64,000 nucleotides of DNA, from contig NC_045141.1 of assembly GCF_008831285.2 (NCBI RefSeq), positions 5,907,224 through 5,971,223 on the forward strand. Reading direction: 5' to 3'. This stretch comes from Nymphaea colorata. Lineage: Eukaryota; Streptophyta; Magnoliopsida; Nymphaeales; Nymphaeaceae. The notes under the pieces were generated by a model that saw only the letters and a program-made list of their open reading frames with translations, had not been told where the DNA came from and did no database searches. Positions 58,223 through 64,000 of the stretch are shown here, piece by piece; the stretch's first letter is position 1, and every line of letters begins with the position of its first letter. The position numbers were made by a program, and so were the translations under genes.

Positions 58223-59460
58223 GCTAAGACAACAATGTGCAGTATATTGACTCGTTCTTGGACGTTGTTGCAAGATGTGATAGCTTGGCAGCCTCACCTT
58301 TGTGGCGAGAACAAAGCACCGATGACTGTCGTGATACGACATCCTTTGATAGAAGAGCTTATATTGAAGCAAAAAGAAGATCCAGATTTTGCTAAGGACA
58401 TGGAAGAAAGCAAAAAGACAAATTCTTCTTGGTATCAAGATGAAAATGGTTCATTGCGGTTTCGTTGAAAATTATGGGTTAAGCGCCAGTTGCTTGATGA
58501 AGCTCACAAATCTAAGTTTTCTATACACCTTGGCAGTACAAAGATGTTTCAAGATATGAGAAGGAATTTTTGGTGGTCTGGAATGAAGCGTGAAATTGCA
58601 GAATATGTAGCAAAGTGCTTAGTTTGCCAGTGGGTCAAAGCTGAGCATCAACGAACAGGAGGCTTGTTGCAAAGAATTGATATCCCAATGTAGAAATAGG
58701 AACACATTACGATGGATTTTGTGGTTGGTTTGCCTCATGCCAGAAGACAACATGATGTCATATGGGTGATTATTGATTGACTTATGAAGTCTGCTCATTA
58801 TCTGCCAATAAGAATCAGTCAGTCTTCAGAAAGTCTCGCAGAGTTATATATTGGCGAGATAGTAAGATTGCATGGAGTGCTAAAGTCTATCATCGTGGAT
58901 CGAGATCCATGTTTTACCTCTAGGTTTTGGGGGTAATTGCCAAGGGCATTGGGTACCAAGCTTAAGCTAAGCACAGCATTCCACCCCCAAACTGATGGCC
59001 AATCTGAGAGGACCATTCAAACCTTAGAGGATATGTTGCGTGCATGTGTCTTAGAGTGGAAAGGAGAATAGGGCAAACATGTGAAATTGACAGAGTTTGC
59101 ATATAATAACAGTTACCACTCTAGTATTGGGATGACACATTTTGAGGCTTTGCATGGAAGGTCATGCAGATCGCCAGCTTGTTGGACCGATTTGGTGATG
59201 ACAAGATTGAAAATCCTTTAGTATTACAACACTACACCGACCAAGTGCAATTGATAAGGAAAAAACTATTGACTACACAAAGTAGACAGAAAAGCTATGC
59301 GGACATTCAACGTAGAGAGTTGGCTTTTGAGGTTGGTGATCATGTGTTCTTGAAGGTTTCACCTACTAAAGGTGTTTTTCGATTTGGTATTAAGGGAAAG
59401 TTGAGTTTGAGGTTCATTTTGGACCGTTTGAGATCTTAAAGAAGATTGGAGAGGTGGCAT
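58223..59460 (+). pseudogene. Tekay integrase
   Basis: After a tether ([20 protein letters not shown]; stop at 58,466): zinc domain DEAHKSKFSIHLGSTKMFQD and YVAKCLVCQWVKAEH (HH and CC present). Core: ITMDFVVGLPHARRQHDVIW (first Asp), [16 protein letters not shown] (second Asp), [20 protein letters not shown] (Glu). The catalytic triad survives, but stops lie at about 58,693, 58,778, 58,935 and 59,070. The C-terminal part is open in another frame (59,164-59,439: MQIASLLDRFGDD, SYADIQRRELAFEVGDHVFL, KVSPTKGVFRFG). Confidence 0.9.
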
Positions 59461-59479
59461 AAAGATTGGCACTACCACC

Positions 59480-59748
59480 TAATTTGAGTCATGTTCATGA
59501 CATTTTCCATGCTTCGAAAGTATATACCAGATCCTACACATGTGATTGACTTTCAAGGTATTCAAGTGCAAGATGATTTGACGATGGAAGAAAAGCCTAT
59601 TAGAATTGTGGATCAAAGAGAGCAAGTGCTTTGTACGAAGAGGATTTCTTTAGTGAGAGTGGAATGGCAATACCATGGGTTGAAGGAGAGCACATGGGAA
59701 CCTGAGGAAGATATGCGAAAGAAATATCTACATCTGTTCTTGCATTGA
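59480..59748 (+). pseudogene. Tekay C-terminal chromodomain-like tail
   Basis: An 85-aa open frame: MLRKYIPDPTHVIDF, PIRIVDQREQVLCTKRISLV, RVEWQYHGLKESTWEPEEDM and RKKYLHLF. This is the divergent chromodomain at the end of integrase in Tekay/Del elements, believed to steer insertion toward heterochromatin. It is the main reason for the lineage call. Confidence 0.88.
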
Positions 59749-59783
59749 GGTATAATCTAAATTTCGAGGACCAAATTTTCTTT

Positions 59784-59796
59784 AAGGAGGGTAGGA
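59784..59796 (+). promoter_or_regulatory. Polypurine tract
   Basis: AAGGAGGGTAGGA directly abuts TGTAACG of the 3' LTR; it primes plus-strand DNA synthesis. Confidence 0.88.
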
Positions 59797-62168
59797 TGTA
59801 ACGCTTGGCATATGCAGGTCGGGTCGGGTCTGGGTCTGGTGGCTGCCGAGAGGATTGCAGCAGTTTAGGCTCTAATGTTGGGGTGAGCGAGGCTTAACCA
59901 AACCTAAATCAACTATTATTTTCTATTGGAGCATGTATAATTATTGTTTGAGCATGCTAGAATTTAGAATTTGATGATTAGGGATGCATGTTAATGACTT
60001 TTTGGGAAAAGTTTAGGATTATGTTGGAGAAGCGATGATTCATGTAAATATTGATCTTTTAAGCTTGAGGTGTTGATTTTCAAAGCAATAGGGAAGCATG
60101 GTAGAGATTGTGATGTTGTGGAGAAGATTTAGAACCATGTTAGTGAGCACGTGGCACATGCTTTTGTAAACGGTTGTATCTTGGAGTTATTTGGGGAAAG
60201 TATACAGAAGTTGGATATGACTATAGGGTTGACGTCTCGACTAAAGAAAGCAAATGAGAATTGGGTTGTGATGGATTGATCGAAACAGTGAATTTTGATG
60301 TTTGGTGGCAATGTCAAGTAGTTTGGAGTAAGCATATTGGAGGGCTTGTAGGTCGACACTATCCATCGACACCTTCTTGAGGTGATGACATGTGCCTCAA
60401 TAATTTTGTTTTATATTTGTATGGATTATGAAGCTAACTAGTAGAAATCTTATCTTTGCTTATGTCTGTAGGTACACCGAGCACGTCCCGTCGACCTTGA
60501 GCAACCAGATTTGAAGCTCGAGGCATTTTGAAGAGTTTGGTAGGCACGCGACAGGTATGGCAGCATTCCAGGCAAATCTCTGTCTGGGGCAATGTGTGAA
60601 TGTGTGTTTCTAAGATCGTGGGATCCTAGGATTGTGATGTGATTGATTGATTGTTTTGTGAGTGAATGTGTGTATGCATGTCAATGATTTGATATATGAT
60701 ATAATTTGTTTTGAAAAGCTACTAGAAACTTGTTTTGAAAATGTTACGCATTTGCATGTGCATGCTAGAATCGATAACTGCTTAGCACAGATGAGGTGGG
60801 GTATCAAGTCGAGTGTCTCCTCAACCCCAATTATGCATTAGAAAACATCCTAGAATGATAACTGCATAGGACAGCTACGAGCCCATCACAGATCGAGACT
60901 ACTCTCTGTGGTTTGGCTAAGTTTCTCAAAGATGTGATTATTGTGATAATGAATGTGAATGTTGTGTTTGTTGCATACATATTGCTGCGGGCAATGATGC
61001 AAATGAATGAATGGAGGATAGTTGTACCCGTATTATTATAACGGCTAGCCAAGACTGTTATTGTTATGTGTAGCCCTCGTGTGGAGGCAATTAAAGATGT
61101 GGGTGTACTCGTGAAGTGAACCAACTTCATGAGCTAGCCAATTGTTTTGTAGTTGTGCAATTATAATTATAAGAATGAAAGAATAAGAGATGAGAGGCCA
61201 GTGGGATGTGGTTATGTGTTTGGGAGTTGTCCCGCCTTCGCCACTGGTCTCGCCTATTCGGAGCGCAGGCAGTGCAAGACCCCAATGTACTGTTGTGTGA
61301 TGTGCTTGGAGCGTTGGGCTCCCGCCTTCCCAAACTGGGTGAACTAGGAAAGGCTGAGAATCTCTCTTTATAATTCACACATCTATAGATGAGTGCTCTA
61401 CTGCTCCAGCGGGTGAATGGATCCATACTGTTTTGGGCCACCACGGGAGTTGTCTCTCGGTCGTAGGCCACCCGGGGTGTGCACAAGCCTGTGTTTGCAC
61501 CCATAGGAACTGTCAATTCATTGAAATTAATGAAAATGAATGTATGTGAATGGATGTATGTGATTGATGTGCATGTGAATGATGTGAATGAAATGATATA
61601 TTTAAGCATGTCTTGCATGTGATTGAAATTGTGTTACTGTGGCCATTGAGTGGCCTTTACATGTCGTGGTCTATGTTAGGGGCCTTCTTGGCAATTGATG
61701 TGACTATGCCCTGACACGACATGATGGTAGGTTGTTTTTATGATTGTTCTCATATTTGAGCCCTACATAAGAGGGTTTGGAATTTTCCTGTCTTGTTGCC
61801 ATACTGCGAAGGCTAAGTCTTCTGTTGTTTCATTTTTCAGGTTTTGGTGGACCAAGGGCAGCAGGTTGAGCAGATGGCTTCACTCATGTCCTATTGAGGA
61901 GGTTTTGGGTCATTTTTAGTGCCGGTGTGTCTTACTTTGATTGTATTGATGTCTTGTTTTTGTTAGACATCAATTATATGGTTTGGGGCATTTTTGTCAT
62001 ACACATAGATGTGACTTTGTATGAATCAAAATTGTTATATGAATGAAAGTTCGCCTCATTGTTTTGAATGGCATAACTCCCTCTTTTGAATTGTTGTGTA
62101 GTCACACTTCAATGCTTTATGTTAGAAAAAAAAAAGTGTTTGAGTGTCAAAAAGGTTGGGGTGTGACA
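59797..62168 (+). repeat. 3' LTR of Tekay element
   Basis: 2,372 bp, TGTAACGC...GTGTGACA, with canonical TG/CA ends intact. It shares the antisense frames (60,831-61,130 and 61,127-61,618) and (GAATG)-rich runs with the 5' LTR. Confidence 0.93.
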
Positions 62169-62173
62169 ATTAG
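62169..62173. repeat. Target-site duplication, right (ATTAG)
   Basis: Identical to 53,168-53,172. Confidence 0.85.
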
Positions 62174-63332
62174 CTAGCCGATGACCATTGTTGTAGCCAG
62201 GACTGTTGGCTAGTCCATTGCCAAGGCTGGTCATTGTGGTTGGGACAACTACATGGAGTTTGGTGGTGGCTGGCTACCTGTGGCGGTCCCTAGAGTAGCG
62301 TTGACAGCAATAGAGGGTTCCTAGAGGGACCCTCCATGGGAGAATGGAGGTGAGGAGAGAAGCAACATTTGGGGTCGATGCTAGTGGGTCTGGAGTGTCA
62401 AGTGGTGGTCGGAGATGTGTTGGGTGCAAGGGCTCACAAAAATGAGAGGAGGGCATGCGAACTTACTAGGCAGCTCACAAACATGTGTCTGGCTGAATAA
62501 GTGGATGGACTTAGTCCTTCCACCTCAAAATGAGGTCACTGGCACTGGCTGATGGTGTCTAGCTTGGCTAGGATGAAGGCCAAGATAGCGTTGGAGAAAA
62601 ATGGCTTTTGTGCTTAGGAAGGCTTGGGTATAAACTATAGATGGCTCACCGGATCCCAGCATCTTCCAGCAATCTTGGGGCTTGAGTCTTAGATATGTGG
62701 TAGATCTCAGCAAGTGGAGTCCAGTGAGGTAGGTGGCTGGCATACCAGTTACTTGGCAGCTTTTGTGTGCCCATGACTATTCGTCTTCCGCACAATGTGC
62801 ACAGGCTTGGAGTAATGGTGAGGGCTAGCTGGCCTGAGGGTGGTGGCAAAGTAGTTGTGAGTGACCATCGACAACTCACATGGTTCATTGGTCGATTGGA
62901 TAATGGTCACGATAGACAATGGCATGGTGGAGGAGCAATTATGGAGTGAATGGTGGAGCTTGGGAGAGAAAGAAGAAAGTCAGGACGGATTAAGGAAGAA
63001 TTTGTTGCATTTGTTGCAGAGTAGAGAAAAATGTAACACCTGTTTCTATAGTGTAAGGTTGTTAAAGGCATCTGGAATATTGTGGGGACGAGGTTTGGTA
63101 AGAAAAGAGTTGCTTGGTCGGGGATTAAGGAAGAATTCCAAGTTTGGTCCAAAATGAAGTTCTGGCATAAGTGGTTGAAGAAATTCTGGACCACAACATT
63201 CGATGTTATAATATGGTGAGTGTGGGGGCTAACAAACAGAGTAGTAGATGGTAGCTATCAGGCTCCAATTGATACTTAAGGTGCAATGGGAAGCATCTAG
63301 CAAAGCTACAAGGAACCGTATACAGCAATAAA
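62174..63332. other. GC-richer target sequence, right part
   Basis: Continues the GGCTGG-rich composition of 52,381-53,167 (GTTGGCTAGTCC, AAGGCTGGTC). No reading frame is supported. The boundary with the copia LTR further right is not visible. Confidence 0.4.
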
Positions 63333-63596
63333 TTGAGAGAAAGGGAAGGAAGAGCTGGCAAGGATGTGGATGACTATGTTAGAGATAAGGTTGCCGATCC
63401 AACGTCCTTCCCAACCTTGCAACGTAAATTAAATTTTGAATTTCAAGCCAAATATAGAAGAAATGAAATTGACGCTGAAAAGAGGAAAGCAGCTAATGCT
63501 CCAATGCATGAAGATGCCAAAATCTATTCCAAAGGAAAAGAAATTCACTTTTGTAATCAAGATCCAACATTTTTGGATCTTGATAGACCAGCCTGA
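63333..63596 (+). other. Unrecognised 87-aa open frame
   Basis: Reads KDVDDYVRDKVADPTSFPTL, then KYRRNEIDAEKRKAANAPMH, and ends LDLDRPA. Hydrophilic, charged, protein-like, but no family recognised. It lies just upstream of, or inside, the copia LTR. It may be an exon remnant or chance. Confidence 0.25.
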
Positions 63597-63639
63597 AATT
63601 TCTATTTTGCATTCTTTCCTCTCTAAAATTTTTTGTGGT

Positions 63640-63782
63640 TGTAAGAGGATTCCTTTTCAAAATTGAGGAGAAATGAAAGAGTTCGTGGACGTAGGTCGAG
63701 TTTGACCGAACCACATAATTTCTTGTATGCTTTTTTTCTCTCTTTCACTCCCTCTTTGTCTCTCCCGTTTCATTGTTTTACA
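63640..63782 (+). repeat. Ty1/copia LTR, 3' part
   Basis: Contains GTGGACGTAGGTCGAGTTTG and ACCGAACCACATAATTTCTT, a block I recognise from many plant copia LTRs, then a TCTCTC-rich run and the end TGTTTTACA. A primer site follows at once. The LTR start was not found; the span given is only the recognisable part. Confidence 0.75.
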
Positions 63783-63794
63783 TGGTATCAGACC
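63783..63794 (+). promoter_or_regulatory. Copia primer-binding site
   Basis: TGGTATCAGACC abuts the LTR end. It differs by one base from the initiator-Met site TGGTATCAGAGC. Confidence 0.85.
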
Positions 63795-64000
63795 AAGGTT
63801 ATCTGAGGATCTCGGGATACCCTACCATGATTAGGAGCTGAAGCAAAAGCCGGCATTTCATAAGTGCCGCAGTTGCTGTCGCAGGAGGTACCCGTGTCCA
63901 AGACTTGCCAGACAAGGCATTTCAGGCATGTCGTCTACATCTTAGGAATCTCCTTGTAAAATTTCAGAATTTTTGGAACAGACGTTAAGGAGATATGATT
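63795..64000 (+). mobile_element. Start of copia internal region, cut by window edge
   Basis: Leader sequence after the primer site; gag not yet reached. The element continues to the right. Confidence 0.6.

Larger units (their letters stand above)
53173..62168 (+). mobile_element. Tekay/Del-type Ty3/gypsy chromovirus, full structure, coding-dead
   Basis: About 9.0 kb. Two LTRs of 2.36-2.37 kb, initiator-Met primer site, gag, protease, RT, RNase H, integrase, a C-terminal chromodomain-like tail and a polypurine tract are present in order. The same 5 bp, ATTAG, flank it at 53,168-53,172 and 62,169-62,173. Lineage is inferred from the tail after integrase (MLRKYIPDPTHVI, then VRVEWQYHGLKESTWEPEED) and the long LTRs, both typical of Tekay/Del. 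The LTRs differ at about 15 of 190 positions in one stretch compared by eye, so the insertion is old. RT has a large internal deletion, and every domain has stops or frameshifts. It could move only with proteins from another copy, and its 5' LTR terminus is mutated. Confidence 0.93.

Overview
This window is nuclear DNA of a land plant, probably an angiosperm. The evidence is the repeat content: Ty3/gypsy elements of the Tat lineage (with a second, archaeal-type RNase H), a Tekay/Del-type chromovirus with long LTRs and an initiator-Met primer site, a plant LINE with a zf-RVT domain, a FAR1/MULE-type transposase relic, a plant-mobile-domain segment, and a Ty1/copia LTR end. I found no intact host gene, tRNA or rRNA. 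Almost every coding segment is broken by stops and frameshifts, so the window reads as an old, nested repeat region. Species cannot be told from it.

Layout. (1) About 0.4-12.8 kb holds Tat element A on the minus strand: LTR end at 11,197, gag 10.65-9.06 kb, protease 8.87-8.23 kb, N-terminal RT 5.39-4.81 kb and RT end/RNase H 0.80-0.40 kb. Two LTRs of another Tat subfamily, in opposite orientations, interrupt its pol (about 0.80-4.81 kb minus; about 5.39-8.18 kb plus). (2) About 14.1-24.2 kb holds Tat element C, also minus: protease-RT linker, RT, RNase H, archaeal RNase H and integrase run from 24.17 to 20.74 kb, followed downstream by a 44-45 bp minisatellite, a 3' non-coding region and an LTR ending at 15,134. 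(3) 24.3-25.6 kb is a chimera of an LTR end, an integrase C-terminal scrap and low-complexity repeats. (4) 25.83-27.58 kb is a truncated LTR related to the Tekay element at 53 kb. (5) 27.6-36.9 kb is plus-strand Tat material: an LTR ending at 29,611, a decayed primer site, then two partial polyproteins in tandem (B1 with a plant-mobile-domain-like segment, and B2 running from gag to integrase). (6) 37.1-42.4 kb holds a short inverted LTR piece and a long plus-strand Tat LTR, followed by a primer-site-like sequence and a leader with no pol. (7) 44.3-46.1 kb is a 5'-truncated LINE on the minus strand, and 46.7-49.1 kb a FAR1/MULE pseudogene on the plus strand. (8) 49.1-52.4 kb has nothing recognisable. 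(9) 53,173-62,168 is a structurally complete but coding-dead Tekay/Del element with a perfect 5-bp target duplication (ATTAG). (10) The right edge enters a Ty1/copia element: LTR end and primer site at 63,782/63,783.

How the parts relate. The Tat LTRs share a conserved 62-bp module near their 3' ends, seen seven times, and three carry a recognisable TATA box. LTR copies at 15.1-18.6 kb and 38.0-42.4 kb are inverted relative to each other. The Tekay copy lost the RT catalytic centre through an internal deletion, and its protease active site and gag zinc knuckle are also damaged. I see no previously undescribed defence or enzymatic system. The more unusual items are the recurring LTR module, the minisatellite, the scrambled microduplications at 31.87-32.42 kb, and the plant-mobile-domain segment next to Tat pol.
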